Assembly (NCBI RefSeq): GCF_017876675.1
Contig: NZ_JAGIOI010000001.1
Span: 1,426,001-1,490,000 of the forward strand
Origin: Arthrobacter stackebrandtii
GTDB lineage: Bacteria; Actinomycetota; Actinomycetes; Actinomycetales; Micrococcaceae
DNA: 64,000 nt
Reading direction: 5' to 3'
A program made the position numbers and the translations under genes. A model generated the notes under the pieces. That model was not told the DNA's origin, searched no databases, and was given only the letters and a program-made list of their open reading frames with translations. How positions within the stretch are numbered: position 1 is the first letter of the stretch; each line of letters starts with the position of its first letter. Positions 53,525 to 63,166 of the stretch are shown here, in pieces.

Positions 53525-53575
53525 TCCCGGCCCCGGCTTTTGACACCGGGACGGGATCAAAAGCCGGGGCCGGGA
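53525..53575. terminator. Bidirectional hairpin between the XRE regulator and purC
   Basis: A perfect 19-bp stem (53525-53543 with 53557-53575) with a 13-nt loop between convergent genes. Each arm contains four T's on its own strand, so it may terminate transcription from both sides. Confidence 0.8.
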
Positions 53576-53644
53576 CCATGAAGCGGGACCGCGGTCATTG
53601 TTCGCGGCAGGCCCAAGGGGGCTGCCTGGGCGAAAGTGGCGCCG

Positions 53645-54619
53645 CTACACGAATGTGGCGCCGGTGAGCCGCTCGTAGGCTTCGACGTAGCGGGCGCGAG
53701 TGCGCTCCACGACGTCTGCCGGCAGGGCCGGCGGCGGGGTGTCCGAGGCACGGTCCCAGCCGGAGGCGTCACTGGCGAGCCAGTCGCGCACATACTGCTT
53801 GTCAAAGCTGGGCTGCGCCTTGCCGGGAGCCCACAGTTCGGCGTCCCAGAAGCGTGAGGAGTCCGGGGTGAGGACCTCGTCGCCCAGCGTGATGACGCCG
53901 GTTGCGGGGTCGGTGCCAAACTCCACCTTGGTGTCGGCCAGGATGATGCCGCGTTCGCGGGCGATCTCCTCGGCACGGGAGTAGATCTCCAGTGTCAGGG
54001 CACGCAGTGCGTCCGCCGCAGCTGCGCCTACGGTGTCCACCATCTTTTCAAAGGTGATGTTTTCGTCGTGCTCGCCCACCTCGGCCTTCGCCGACGGGGT
54101 GAAAATTGCTTCATCCAGCCGCGAACCGTCCACCAGGCCGGCCGGCAGCGGCAGGCTGCACACGGTCTGTGATTCGCGGTATTCAATGAGGCCGGAGCCG
54201 GTCAGGTAGCCGCGGGAAATGCATTCAATGGGGAACATCTCCAACTTCTTGCAGACCATGGCGCGCCCAGCCACGGCAGCGGGCACACCGTCTTCCACCG
54301 TGGTTGCCACCAAGTGGTTGGGCACGTTCAGCTGCTCAAACCACCAGAGGCTCAGGCCGGTCAGGATCCGTCCCTTGTCCGGGATTTCCGTGGACAGGAC
54401 GTGGTCGAAGGCGCTGATGCGGTCGCTGGCAACCACCAGGACCACGTCGTCACGGCCGGCGAACGGGGCTTCGGCGGCGGTTGGGTCCACGGCACCGAGG
54501 GCCCCGGGGCGAGCTTGCGGGCTCTGGGCGGGGTTGGGGACGTAGAGGTCGCGGACCTTGCCGGAGTAGATGTGGGTCCAGCCGGGCAGGACGGGGGCAG
54601 CGGGAGTTCCTGAAGTCAT
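53645..54619 (-). CDS. purC: Phosphoribosylaminoimidazole-succinocarboxamide synthase
   Basis: 324 residues with AGAGGA ahead of ATG. SAICAR synthetase motifs are clear: IYSGKVRDLY, VASDRISAFDHVL, ECISRGYLTGSG, LADTKVEFG and DEVLTPDSSRFW. It joins CAIR and aspartate in purine synthesis. A roughly 25-residue insertion rich in Ala and Pro after VRDLYVPN is visible and common in actinobacterial versions. It follows purD by 9 nt and both are read on the minus strand, an operon. A convergent hairpin lies after the stop. Confidence 0.95.
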   Translation of the reverse strand: MTSGTPAAPVLPGWTHIYSGKVRDLYVPNPAQSPQARPGALGAVDPTAAEAPFAGRDDVVLVVASDRISAFDHVLSTEIPDKGRILTGLSLWWFEQLNVPNHLVATTVEDGVPAAVAGRAMVCKKLEMFPIECISRGYLTGSGLIEYRESQTVCSLPLPAGLVDGSRLDEAIFTPSAKAEVGEHDENITFEKMVDTVGAAAADALRALTLEIYSRAEEIARERGIILADTKVEFGTDPATGVITLGDEVLTPDSSRFWDAELWAPGKAQPSFDKQYVRDWLASDASGWDRASDTPPPALPADVVERTRARYVEAYERLTGATFV

Positions 54620-54628
54620 GATGGTCCT

Positions 54629-55921
54629 CTATGCCTGTGCGGCGGTGTTTGCGACGGTAATTTCCCCGCGGGCAGCCTTGGCCGCAATGTCGGTGCGGAA
54701 CTGGCCGCCCTCGAGGGAGATCTCCTCGATGCCCGCGTACGCCTTCTCGCGAGCATCCTCCAGGTCCACGCCCAGGCCCACAACGGCCAGCACGCGGCCG
54801 CCCGCACTGACGGTGTTGCCGTCCGCGTCGGAGCCGGTGCCCGCATGCAGGACGTGCACGCCGTCGAGCCTGTTGGCTTTCTTCAGGCCACGGATCCGGT
54901 CGCCGGTGCGCGGCGCGTCGGGGTAGTTTTCGCTGGCCAGCACGACGGCGACTGCCGTCTCAGGTGCCCAGCGCAGCTCGTCAATGTCATCCAGCTGGCC
55001 CTTGGCGGCCGCCATGAGCACGCCGCCGAGGGGCGTCTTCAGGCGGGCGAGGACGGCCTGGGTCTCGGGGTCGCCGAAGCGGGCGTTGAATTCGATGACG
55101 CGGGTGCCGCGGCTGGTCAGCGCCAGGCCGCAGTACAGGACGCCGGTGAACGGGGTGCCGCGGTGGGCCATGGCATCGATGGTGGGCTGGGCCACGCGAT
55201 CGATGACTTCCTGGACCAGGCCGGCGGGGGCCCACTCCAGCGGGGAGTACGCGCCCATGCCGCCGGTGTTGGGGCCCTCGTCGCCGTCGAAAATGCGCTT
55301 GAAATCCTGCGCGGGTGCCAGCGGAACCACCGTGCGGCCGTCGGCCAGGACAAAGAGGGAGACCTCGGGGCCGTCGAGGAACTCCTCGATGACCACCGTG
55401 CCGCCCACGTCAAAGCAGGACTGGGCGTGGGCCAGGGCCTCGTCGCGGTCGTTGGTGACCACAACGCCCTTGCCGGCGGCCAGGCCGTCGTCCTTGACCA
55501 CGTAGGGGGCGCCGAAGGTGTCCAGCGCGTCGGCGGCTTCCTCTGCGTTGACCGCAACCTTGGCCATCGCGGTGGGGACCTGCGCCTCGGCCATGACGGC
55601 CTTGGCGAACGCCTTGGACGCCTCCAGCTGCGCGGCCTCCTTGCTGGGCCCGAATACCGGGATGCCTGCGGCCCGCACGGCATCGGAGACACCGGCGGCC
55701 AGGGGCGCCTCGGGTCCCACGACAACAAGGTCGCTTTCCAGCTTGAGCGCGAGGGCGGCAACGGCGGCCGGGTCATTCGCATTCACGGCGTGCGTGGGCA
55801 CAATCGCGGCGATGCCGGCATTGCCGGGGGCAGCGTGGACTTCACTGACGTTGGGGTCGCTGAGCAACGAGCGGACAATGGCATGTTCGCGGCCTCCGGG
55901 GCCAATGACTAAAACCTTCAC
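54629..55921 (-). CDS. purD: Phosphoribosylamine--glycine ligase
   Basis: 430 residues from GTG 55921 (VKVLVIGPGGREHAIVRSL). Motifs of the ATP-grasp GARS enzyme follow: VVGPEAPLAAG, a KDDGLAAGKGVVV loop and FNARFGDPETQ. It makes glycinamide ribonucleotide. The start codon is preceded by TACCCT and six bases, so transcription and translation starts probably coincide. The frame is open much further upstream but that part is antisense to the asparaginase gene and not credible. First gene of purD-purC. Confidence 0.95.
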   Translation of the reverse strand: MKVLVIGPGGREHAIVRSLLSDPNVSEVHAAPGNAGIAAIVPTHAVNANDPAAVAALALKLESDLVVVGPEAPLAAGVSDAVRAAGIPVFGPSKEAAQLEASKAFAKAVMAEAQVPTAMAKVAVNAEEAADALDTFGAPYVVKDDGLAAGKGVVVTNDRDEALAHAQSCFDVGGTVVIEEFLDGPEVSLFVLADGRTVVPLAPAQDFKRIFDGDEGPNTGGMGAYSPLEWAPAGLVQEVIDRVAQPTIDAMAHRGTPFTGVLYCGLALTSRGTRVIEFNARFGDPETQAVLARLKTPLGGVLMAAAKGQLDDIDELRWAPETAVAVVLASENYPDAPRTGDRIRGLKKANRLDGVHVLHAGTGSDADGNTVSAGGRVLAVVGLGVDLEDAREKAYAGIEEISLEGGQFRTDIAAKAARGEITVANTAAQA

Positions 55922-56023
55922 CCCTTTAGGGTACTTGGCTTCGGTGCAGGGGCCGCAAAGTGACGTTCGCAACTGCGGCGGGTCACCGGCGCCGCCGCCC
56001 ACCCCAGTGGCTAAGATGAGCGC
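55922..56023. promoter_or_regulatory. Divergent purD/asparaginase promoters
   Basis: Minus-strand TACCCT (55933-55928) six bases before GTG 55921, and plus-strand TAAGAT (56012-56017) six bases before ATG 56024. Both fit leaderless transcripts. No obvious shared palindrome. Confidence 0.55.
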
Positions 56024-57031
56024 ATGATCCATACCTTTCGGGCGCACGACGCCGTTGAGCTCGCCGTGCTCGAACGCAGCGGATTTGTTGAGTCTGTGCA
56101 CATCGGTTCGGCTGTCGTGGTGGCCGGCGACGGTTCCGTTGTGACGGCCCTGGGTGATGTCACGGCACCGGTCTACCCCCGCTCCGCCGTCAAGCCCTTC
56201 CAGGCACTTGCCTCCATGCAGGCGGGCGTCCCGTTGCGCGGTGCGCAAGTGGCCGTCGCCGCCGGCAGCCATACCGGCTCCCTGGACCACATGGACGTCG
56301 TGGAGGGAATGCTGAAGTCGGCGGGCCTGTCCGAGGCCGACCTGGGCTGCCCCGCCGCATGGCCCGGCGACTCGACAGCCCGCGCGTGGCTGGTCCGCAC
56401 CGAGCGGGGCCAGTCCCGGCTGGCCATGAACTGCTCCGGCAAGCATGCCGCCTTTCTGTGGGCCTGCGTGGAAAACGGCTGGGACAGGAAGGGCTACCTG
56501 GAGCCAAACCACCCCATGCAGCGCGCCGTGCGCAACGTCCTGGAGGAATACACGGGCGAGACCGTCCGGCACACCGGCGTGGACGGCTGCGGCGCGCCGG
56601 TCATGGCCGTGTCACTGACCGGTCTTGCCCGCGCGTTCGCAACCCTGGCCAAGGCGCCGTCTGACAAAAACGCCAACGCCCGCGCCGCCACCATCGCCAC
56701 GTCCATGCTGGACTACCCCTGGGCGGTTGAGGGGCATGGCAGGCCCAACACCGTGGTCATGGAACAGCTCGGCGTCATTGCGAAGATGGGCGCGGAAGGC
56801 GTGCTCGCCATGTCCACCAGTACCGGGGCCAGCGTGGCCGTGAAGATGCTGGACGGCAACGGCCGCGCCGCAACCTTGGTGGGCCTGACCATGCTGACGG
56901 CAGCCGGGGCGCTCGACGTGCCGGAGGTCGCGGACGTGCTCAGCCAGGTGGTCCCGCCCGTCATGGGCGGCGGCCACACCGCCGGCAGCCTGCGCCTGGG
57001 CAGCGCCGTCAGCGCCCTCCTGGGCCAATGA
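56024..57031 (+). CDS. Asparaginase of the Rhizobium etli type II (AnsA-like) family
   Basis: 335 residues. The N-terminal region [20 protein letters not shown], then [12 protein letters not shown] with the SxxK-like Ser-Lys pair, [21 protein letters not shown] with conserved Cys and Lys, and [20 protein letters not shown] match the R. etli asparaginase II group, unrelated to E. coli enzymes. It should hydrolyse asparagine to aspartate and ammonia, though many members are untested. The C-terminus overlaps the next gene by 4 nt (ATGA). Confidence 0.87.
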   Translation: MIHTFRAHDAVELAVLERSGFVESVHIGSAVVVAGDGSVVTALGDVTAPVYPRSAVKPFQALASMQAGVPLRGAQVAVAAGSHTGSLDHMDVVEGMLKSAGLSEADLGCPAAWPGDSTARAWLVRTERGQSRLAMNCSGKHAAFLWACVENGWDRKGYLEPNHPMQRAVRNVLEEYTGETVRHTGVDGCGAPVMAVSLTGLARAFATLAKAPSDKNANARAATIATSMLDYPWAVEGHGRPNTVVMEQLGVIAKMGAEGVLAMSTSTGASVAVKMLDGNGRAATLVGLTMLTAAGALDVPEVADVLSQVVPPVMGGGHTAGSLRLGSAVSALLGQ

Positions 57032-57381
57032 GCGCCCGCCGCCGCATCAACATTGAAGAGGGCAGCGCCGCCCTGGCCGCCTGGCGCGCCGGCGAGCGTG
57101 CCCGCCCCGTCACCGCCATGGCCGTGCGCTACACCCTCGAGGAGCTGGCCGCGCGTGCCCCCGGCAATTCCGTGGAGGTCCGCGTGCCCCCGTTTGGGGT
57201 CACCCAGTGCATCGCCGGCCCCCGCCACACCCGCGGCACCCCGCCCAATGTGGTGGAGTGCGACGCCGAAACCTGGCTTGCGCTGGCGACCGGCGAGACC
57301 GGCTGGGGCGACGCCGTCGAACGCGGCCTGGTGGCGGCCTCGGGATTGCGTGCGGACCTCTCCGGCGAACTCCCCCTCTAG
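57028..57381 (+). CDS. Small SCP-like (sterol carrier family) protein
   Basis: 117 residues, starting within the asparaginase stop codon. Helical N-terminus ([19 protein letters not shown]), then [30 protein letters not shown] and [11 protein letters not shown] near the end. These segments are shared by actinobacterial proteins called sterol carrier family protein (SCP2-like/MDMPI C-terminal type). Actual ligand unknown. The name should not be read as sterol binding. Confidence 0.75.
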   Translation: MSARRRINIEEGSAALAAWRAGERARPVTAMAVRYTLEELAARAPGNSVEVRVPPFGVTQCIAGPRHTRGTPPNVVECDAETWLALATGETGWGDAVERGLVAASGLRADLSGELPL

Positions 57382-57499
57382 CGCCCGCCCGGCTGTCAGC
57401 GAAGGACCTTTCGTGGTCCGCCCGGCTGGCAACGCCGGCCCCTCACGGGTCCCCTCCGGCTGGCAGGCGGCTCCAAGCTTGGCCGGGTACCCTTGATCC

Positions 57500-57868
57500 A
57501 TGACTTCCCAGCCTGACAACACCACGCCCGCAACCCCGAGCGCCGACACCTCCGGGGCCGCAGAAACCGTGGGCTCCGCCCGCAAGCTGCAGGTGCGCCG
57601 CGCTCCGAAGTATGTGCCGTTCCTCGTGGCCGGCGGCCTGGCAGGCATCGTGACAGCCGCCATTTTCACGTTCATGTTCCCGGCCGATGAACAGTTCGAT
57701 CCCTCGAGCGTGTTCGGTCTTTTTGCCGTGCTGCTGATCCTGCCGGGCATGGGCATGGGGGCTGTGGTGGCGCTGATTCTCGACCGCCAGGGCCGCAAGA
57801 AGAGCGAAACCCTCGTCGTGGAGCAGCTCCCTGACGACAACGGCAATGCATCGGCTGAAACGGCCTGA
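57500..57868 (+). CDS. Small two-helix membrane protein
   Basis: 122 residues: a disordered, Thr/Ala-rich N-terminus of about 35 residues, two hydrophobic segments (about 40-58 and 72-95) and a charged C-terminal tail. TACCCT (57488-57493) stands six bases before the ATG, so it is likely translated from a leaderless mRNA. A protein of this type commonly precedes purF in Arthrobacter relatives, but I know of no assigned function. Confidence 0.7.
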   Translation: MTSQPDNTTPATPSADTSGAAETVGSARKLQVRRAPKYVPFLVAGGLAGIVTAAIFTFMFPADEQFDPSSVFGLFAVLLILPGMGMGAVVALILDRQGRKKSETLVVEQLPDDNGNASAETA

Positions 57869-57948
57869 GCAGAGGGCCGTGCGCGTGGCCCCATAACGTC
57901 CGTCACACATGGTTCGAGGGCTTGGCCAATACATGAGATAATTTTTTA

Positions 57949-59511
57949 GTGGCACGCGGAGACGGAAAACTATCACATGACCTTTTGCCCGGCGAAAAGG
58001 GACCTCAGGACGCTTGTGGCGTCCTGGGCATCTGGGCCCCCGGCGAAGAGGTTGCCAAACTAACCTATTACGGGCTGTATTCACTGCAGCACCGTGGCCA
58101 GGAATCGGCGGGCATCGCTACAAGCGATGGCAAGCGGATCAGTGTGTACAAGGACATGGGGCTTGTTTCCCAGGTTTTTGACGAATCAACACTGAACACG
58201 CTGACCGGGCACATGGCTGTGGGCCATTGCCGGTATTCCACCACCGGTTCGGCCAACTGGGCCAACGCCCAGCCCACCCTGGGCGCAACAGGCAGCGGCA
58301 CGGTCGCCCTGGCCCACAACGGCAACCTGACGAACTCGGCTGAACTGCATGAGCTGGTCATCGAGCGCTACGGCGTGCCCACGGCCGGGGAAATGGCGCA
58401 GGGCAACACCACCGACACTGCCCTTGTCACCACCCTGCTCCAGGGCAAGGAGGGCCATACCCTCGAAGAAACCGCCATGGAGCTGCTGCCCAAGGTGCAC
58501 GGCGCCTTCTCCTTCGTCTTCATGGACGAGCACACCCTTTACGCAGCCCGCGACCCCCACGGCGTCCGCCCGCTGGTCCTTGGCCGCCTCGACAGCGGCT
58601 GGGTTGTCGCCTCCGAAGGCGCAGCCCTGAACACCATCGGCGCCAGCCTCATCCGCGAGATCGAGCCCGGCGAGTTCATCGCCATCGACGAAGAGGGCGT
58701 CCGCTCCCAGCGCTTCGCCCCGGCCACCCCGGCCGGCTGCGTGTTTGAGTACGTCTACCTGGCCCGCCCGGACGCCACCATTGCAGGCCGTTCCGTTTAC
58801 GAATCCCGCGTGGAGATGGGCCGCCAGCTGGCACGTGAAAACAGCGCCGTGGCCGACCTCGTCATCCCCGTCCCGGAGTCCGGCACCCCTGCAGCCATTG
58901 GCTATGCGGAGCAGTCCGGCATCCCCTTCGCGCACGGCTTCGTCAAGAACGCCTACGTGGGCCGCACCTTCATTCAGCCCAGCGAAACTCTGCGCCGCCT
59001 GGGCATCAAGCTCAAGCTCAACGCCCTGGAGTCCGTCATCCGCGGCAAGCGCATCGTGGTGGTGGATGATTCAATCGTCCGCGGCAACACCCAGCGCGCC
59101 GTGGTGCGCATGCTGCGCGAGGCCGGCGCCGCCGAGGTCCACGTAAAGATCTCCTCCCCGCCCGTGCGCTGGCCATGCTTCTACGGCATCGACTTCGCCT
59201 CACGTGCGGAGCTCATCGCCAATGGCGCCGCCGTGGACGAAATCTGCAAGTCCATCGGCGCCGACTCCCTGGAGTACATCTCCGAGGACGGCATGATCAA
59301 CGCCACCGAACAGCCGCGCGAACGCCTGTGCACGGCCTGCTTCACCGGCACCTACCCCATTGAACTTCCCAGCAGCGACCGTTTGGGCAAGAACCTGCTC
59401 GAACGCACCAAAGCCGGCAACGCCACCCCTTCCACCGGTTGCGATCCGGGTCCTGATTCGGAGATGGAATCCATCCTCACCGACGAAGACCGCACCGCCA
59501 GTAATCCGTAA
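57949..59511 (+). CDS. purF: Amidophosphoribosyltransferase
   Basis: 520 residues from GTG 57949. GATAAT lies six bases upstream, so the transcript may be leaderless. A short propeptide precedes the nucleophile, Cys about 23 in DACGVLGIW, as in Bacillus-type PurF. The Ntn glutaminase domain has HRGQESAG and HCRYSTTGS. The phosphoribosyltransferase domain has the PRPP loop VVVDDSIVRGNT. C-terminal cysteines (RWPCFYGID, RLCTACFTG) match the [4Fe-4S] ligands of the Bacillus-type enzyme. First committed step of purine synthesis; purM follows 12 nt later. Confidence 0.96.
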   Translation: MARGDGKLSHDLLPGEKGPQDACGVLGIWAPGEEVAKLTYYGLYSLQHRGQESAGIATSDGKRISVYKDMGLVSQVFDESTLNTLTGHMAVGHCRYSTTGSANWANAQPTLGATGSGTVALAHNGNLTNSAELHELVIERYGVPTAGEMAQGNTTDTALVTTLLQGKEGHTLEETAMELLPKVHGAFSFVFMDEHTLYAARDPHGVRPLVLGRLDSGWVVASEGAALNTIGASLIREIEPGEFIAIDEEGVRSQRFAPATPAGCVFEYVYLARPDATIAGRSVYESRVEMGRQLARENSAVADLVIPVPESGTPAAIGYAEQSGIPFAHGFVKNAYVGRTFIQPSETLRRLGIKLKLNALESVIRGKRIVVVDDSIVRGNTQRAVVRMLREAGAAEVHVKISSPPVRWPCFYGIDFASRAELIANGAAVDEICKSIGADSLEYISEDGMINATEQPRERLCTACFTGTYPIELPSSDRLGKNLLERTKAGNATPSTGCDPGPDSEMESILTDEDRTASNP

Positions 59512-59523
59512 GAAAGAGACGCC

Positions 59524-60672
59524 ATGACCAACGCCTCCCATGATTCGGCCGCCCAGGCAATCACCTACGCCAGCGCCGGTGTTGACACCGAAGCCGGCGA
59601 CCTCGCCGTCGAACTGATGAAGGAAGCCGTCAAGGCAACCCACGGCCCGTCCGTCGTGGGCGGGTTCGGCGGGTTCGCCGGCCTCTACGACGTCTCCAAG
59701 CTGCTGACGTACAAGAAGCCCTACCTCGCCACCTCCACCGACGGTGTGGGCACCAAGGTCGCCATCGCGCAGGCCATGGACATCCACGACACCATCGGCT
59801 ACGACCTCGTCGGCATGGTTGTCGACGACATCGTCGTGGTCGGCGCCGAGCCGCTCTTCATGACGGACTACATCGCCACCGGCAAGGTTGTCCCGCAGCG
59901 CGTGGCCGACATCGTCCGCGGCATCGCCGGCGCCTGCAAGGTGGCCGGAACCGCACTGGTCGGCGGCGAAACCGCTGAGCACCCCGGCCTGCTGGCCCCT
60001 GATGAGTACGACGTCGCAGGTGCTTGCACGGGTGTCGTCGAGGCTGATTTGCTGCTGGGTCCGGAACGGGTGCGCGAAGGCGATGTCATCATCGGCATGG
60101 CTTCCTCGGGCTTGCACTCCAACGGCTACTCACTGGTCCGCCGCGTCATCAACCATGCCGGCTGGGCACTGGACCGCCAGGTTTCCGAGCTGGGCCGCAC
60201 CCTGGGCGAGGAGCTCCTGGAGCCCACGCGCGTGTATGCCGCAGACTGCCTGGACCTGACCCGCTACCTGCCCGTCACGCAGGAAAAGGCCGTCCACGGC
60301 TTCAGCCACATCACCGGAGGCGGTTTGGCTGCCAACCTGGCACGCGTGCTGCCGCAGGGCCTCATCGGCACGGTGGACCGTTCCACGTGGAGCCTGCCGG
60401 CCATCTTCAACCTGGTCTCGCAGCTGGGCAACGTTCCCCTGGCCGATCTTGAGCGCACCCTGAACCTCGGCGTGGGCATGGTGGCCGTAGTTTCCGCCGA
60501 CGCCGCCGACGATGCAGTGGCCCGCCTGAACTCCCGCGGCCTGCCGTCATGGGTCATGGGTACCGTCACCCGTGAGTCCTCGGATTCCGACAAGACCGGT
60601 TCCGACTACACGCAGGGCGCCAAGGGCGTTGACGGCGGCGCGGTCCGCCTGGTCGGCAACTACGCCTCCTAG
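59524..60672 (+). CDS. purM: Phosphoribosylformylglycinamidine cyclo-ligase
   Basis: 382 residues. Motifs: ITYASAGVDTEAG, GGFGGFAGLYD, STDGVGTKVAIA, MVVDDIVVVGAEPLFM, GGETAEHPG and HITGGGLAANLARVLP, all standard for AIR synthetase. It forms aminoimidazole ribonucleotide. The C-terminus has a roughly 25-residue hydrophilic tail beyond the E. coli length (after WVMGTV). It is coupled to purF and followed by a strong terminator. Confidence 0.96.
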   Translation: MTNASHDSAAQAITYASAGVDTEAGDLAVELMKEAVKATHGPSVVGGFGGFAGLYDVSKLLTYKKPYLATSTDGVGTKVAIAQAMDIHDTIGYDLVGMVVDDIVVVGAEPLFMTDYIATGKVVPQRVADIVRGIAGACKVAGTALVGGETAEHPGLLAPDEYDVAGACTGVVEADLLLGPERVREGDVIIGMASSGLHSNGYSLVRRVINHAGWALDRQVSELGRTLGEELLEPTRVYAADCLDLTRYLPVTQEKAVHGFSHITGGGLAANLARVLPQGLIGTVDRSTWSLPAIFNLVSQLGNVPLADLERTLNLGVGMVAVVSADAADDAVARLNSRGLPSWVMGTVTRESSDSDKTGSDYTQGAKGVDGGAVRLVGNYAS

Positions 60673-60701
60673 GCAAAGCAGTCCAGGACTCACCCGAAAA
60701 T

Positions 60702-60766
60702 GGACGGTGTTTGCGGATAGGGACCGGGGTATAGCTCCGTCCCATTCCGCAAATACCGTCCTTTTT
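60702..60766 (+). terminator. Intrinsic terminator of purM
   Basis: Stem of 16 bp (60702-60717 with 60746-60761) with one G-U-type mismatch and an inner 5-bp stem (60720-60724/60739-60743), followed by TTTTT (60762-60766). It also lies between convergent genes. Confidence 0.85.
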
Positions 60767-60795
60767 GCATCCGGGCGCCGCTGTGTGCGCGAGGA

Positions 60796-62313
60796 TCAGC
60801 CGGCGGCGCCCTGCGGCGGCAGCCTGACCGTGAAGACTGTTGGGTGGCCCGCGCTGCTGAGCTTCACGGAGCCGCCGAGCAGGCGGCAGTTCTCCTGCAC
60901 CAGCGACAGTCCCAGGCCGGAACCGCCGCGACTGCGAGAGCTGTCCGTCTTGTAGAAGCGGTCAAAGAGGCGGTCCATGCTTTCCGCGGGAATGCCCCGG
61001 CCATGGTCGCCGACTTTCACCACCAGGCTGGTCCCGTCCTTGAACGCCTGCACCTTGATGGGCTCACCGCCGTGGTTGGCAGCGTTCACCAGGAGGTTGC
61101 CCACCACCACATCAAAGCGGCGCGGGTCGGTGGTGAAGCGCAGTTCCCCGTCCGCCTCCACGTGGACGCCCGGTCCCATGCCCCGCGATTCCAACAGCAC
61201 CAGGACCTGGCTGCGAACATTGAAGCATTCCGCCTGCACCGTGTTCCGGGAAGCGTCAAAGCGGGAGATTTCCAGCAGGTCCTCCGTCATGGCATGCAGC
61301 CTGCGTGCCGAGCGCGCGGTCACGGCGGCTGCTTCCTGGACAGGCCCTTCGCCTCCGGAGGCGTTTTCCAGCACATCAGCCATGGCCACCATGGCAGTGA
61401 CGGGGGTCCGGAGCTCATGCGAAACGTCTGCCACAAACCTCCGGGACTGGGCCTCCTTGGCCGTCAGTTCTCCCATGGCGGCTTCGAGCCGGTGACCCGC
61501 GGCATTGAATGCCTCCACCAGGCCGGTGAGTTCCTGCACTCCCTTGACGTCGACATCCAAGGTGCCGTGGCCGGCGTCGAGCCTGTCAACGGCATTGCGC
61601 AGCTGCCGCACAGGACGGGCGATCCACCGGGCCAGGGCGACGCCCGCCAACGCGGCGACGAGGGCCATGATGGCCACCAGCCAAATGGTGGAGGCCGCCA
61701 GGGCGTTAATTTGCTGCTGCTGTGTATCCATGGAATAGCTGGCGTACAGGTAGGCAGCGACCGTGCGCTCTCCCTCCGCCCGGATATCGGGTGCCCTGGT
61801 TGGGTCCGTCGGCGCCGCGGAGCTCTTCGGCGCTGCCGTTTCTGGCGGCGCCACAGGGGTCCCGGTTTCCTGCGGGTGCATGGTCAGGGTCACGGGTGCG
61901 CCAATGAGGAAGTCGTAGCTGAGGCCATGGCGCTGCCGCAGCCAGGAAACCCGGTCGGATTTCTTGACGGCGTTCTGGAAGGATTCAGGAAACAAGCCCA
62001 CGAAGCCTGCGCCGGGTTCGTCCGCCGTCCCGTCCAAGGCCAGCAAGGCCGGACCCCGGAGTCCGTCGCTGGCAATGGCGAGGAGGTCCTGGTCCGTCAG
62101 CGCGGCGCATTCATCGGGAAGGCACGGCATGGGTTCCTCGGCCTTCACACGCATGGCATAGAACTCGTCAAAGCGCCGTTCCTGCTCGGCCTGCAGGATG
62201 TTGTTGCGGGCGCTCGTGTACATCACGACACCGGTCACCACCACGCACACCACCGCGATGAGGGCGCAGGCGATGGCCAGCCTCCCGCCGAGCCCGGACA
62301 GAAAGCGGCGCAT
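60796..62313 (-). CDS. Sensor histidine kinase
   Basis: 505 residues. Two membrane segments (about 11-32 and 205-228) bracket an extracytoplasmic sensor domain of about 170 residues with two cysteines (near 64 and 69) and a Pro/Ala-rich stretch. A HAMP domain follows (ARWIARPVRQLRN), then the phospho-acceptor box FVADVSHELRTPVTAM with His299, an N box VVGNLLVNAANHGG, and G boxes DHGRGIP and GGSGLGLSLV. Its ATG overlaps the response-regulator stop by one base. Domain order resembles MtrB. The signal is unknown; cell-wall state is plausible given the divergent carboxypeptidase gene. Confidence 0.92.
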   Translation of the reverse strand: MRRFLSGLGGRLAIACALIAVVCVVVTGVVMYTSARNNILQAEQERRFDEFYAMRVKAEEPMPCLPDECAALTDQDLLAIASDGLRGPALLALDGTADEPGAGFVGLFPESFQNAVKKSDRVSWLRQRHGLSYDFLIGAPVTLTMHPQETGTPVAPPETAAPKSSAAPTDPTRAPDIRAEGERTVAAYLYASYSMDTQQQQINALAASTIWLVAIMALVAALAGVALARWIARPVRQLRNAVDRLDAGHGTLDVDVKGVQELTGLVEAFNAAGHRLEAAMGELTAKEAQSRRFVADVSHELRTPVTAMVAMADVLENASGGEGPVQEAAAVTARSARRLHAMTEDLLEISRFDASRNTVQAECFNVRSQVLVLLESRGMGPGVHVEADGELRFTTDPRRFDVVVGNLLVNAANHGGEPIKVQAFKDGTSLVVKVGDHGRGIPAESMDRLFDRFYKTDSSRSRGGSGLGLSLVQENCRLLGGSVKLSSAGHPTVFTVRLPPQGAAG

Positions 62314-63005
62314 CAGTCGCCGTCGAATCTGTAGCCAAATCCGCGGACTGTGGCAATGATCTTCGGCTGGGCGGGCTCGTCCTCAATCTTGCTGCGCAGC
62401 CGCTGGATGCAGGCATCCACTATGCGGGACTCGTTCAGGTAGTCGGTGCCCCAGACCTCACGCAGCAACTGCACCCGGCTGCGCACCTGCCCGCGGTGGT
62501 TGGACAGTTCGAGCAGCAGGCGGGTTTCGGTGGCCGTCAGCGGCACAGTTTCGCCGTTTTTCGTGGTGACCAGCGACTTCCGGTCCAGCACAAGCGTGCC
62601 GCTGGCCGCCACGTCGCCGCCGCCCACCGGCGCCGCAGGTAGGGAGGAGCGGCGCAGCAGGGCGCGGATCCGCGCGTCGAGCAAGTAGGGCTCAACCGGC
62701 TTGACCACGTAGTCATCCGCCCCGGATTCCAGGCCAAGCACGACGTCGGCATCGTCACCGCGCGCTGTCATCATGATGATCGGAATGGTGGACACCTCAC
62801 GGATCCGGCGGCACACCTCACGCCCGTCAAGGTCCGGCAGCATGAGGTCCAGGACCACCAGCTCGGGTGCGGGGTCGGCGGTGGCCAGGGATACGCCGTC
62901 GTGCCCCAGGAAAACGCCGTGGACACTGTGGCCGCGCTGCGCCAGGGCCAGGCGGAAGGCCGCGTTGATGTCGGGGTCGTCTTCCACCAGCAGGATTCTG
63001 GCCAT
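62313..63005 (-). CDS. OmpR-family response regulator
   Basis: 230 residues from ATG 63005 with GGAGG eight bases upstream; the frame is open further but that part is antisense to the carboxypeptidase promoter. The receiver domain has acidic pocket VEDDPD and phospho-acceptor Asp53 (LDLMLPD), then the conserved Lys in YVVKP. The C-terminal winged helix has LTATETRLLLELSNHRGQVRSR and RGFGYRF. It is expected to bind tandem direct repeats: GTGACAC copies with 11-bp spacing lie in the divergent promoter at 63107-63124. Confidence 0.94.
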   Translation of the reverse strand: MARILLVEDDPDINAAFRLALAQRGHSVHGVFLGHDGVSLATADPAPELVVLDLMLPDLDGREVCRRIREVSTIPIIMMTARGDDADVVLGLESGADDYVVKPVEPYLLDARIRALLRRSSLPAAPVGGGDVAASGTLVLDRKSLVTTKNGETVPLTATETRLLLELSNHRGQVRSRVQLLREVWGTDYLNESRIVDACIQRLRSKIEDEPAQPKIIATVRGFGYRFDGD

Positions 63006-63106
63006 GCAGTCCGCCTCCAAAGCAGTCGATTCCGGCGGGTGCCGCTCACTCCATGGTAGGCGTGGTTTTGCCGCACCAACGCGGGAAATGGTCCGCCGCC
63101 ACAACT

Positions 63107-63124
63107 GTGACACGTTGGTGACAC
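63107..63124. promoter_or_regulatory. Direct repeats, candidate response-regulator site
   Basis: GTGACAC occurs at 63107-63113 and 63118-63124, exactly 11 bp apart, about 31 bp upstream of the carboxypeptidase -10 (TAGCTT, 63155-63160). This is the spacing favoured by OmpR-type dimers. Confidence 0.5.
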
Positions 63125-63166
63125 TGGCCGGAAGCAGCCCGGACATTCCCTTCCTAGCTTTGAATC

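Noticed and set aside
55922-56572. Upstream extension of purD across the asparaginase gene
   Set aside because: The extension is antisense to a conserved gene, and GTG 55921 begins the canonical GARS N-terminus with a promoter-like box six bases upstream.
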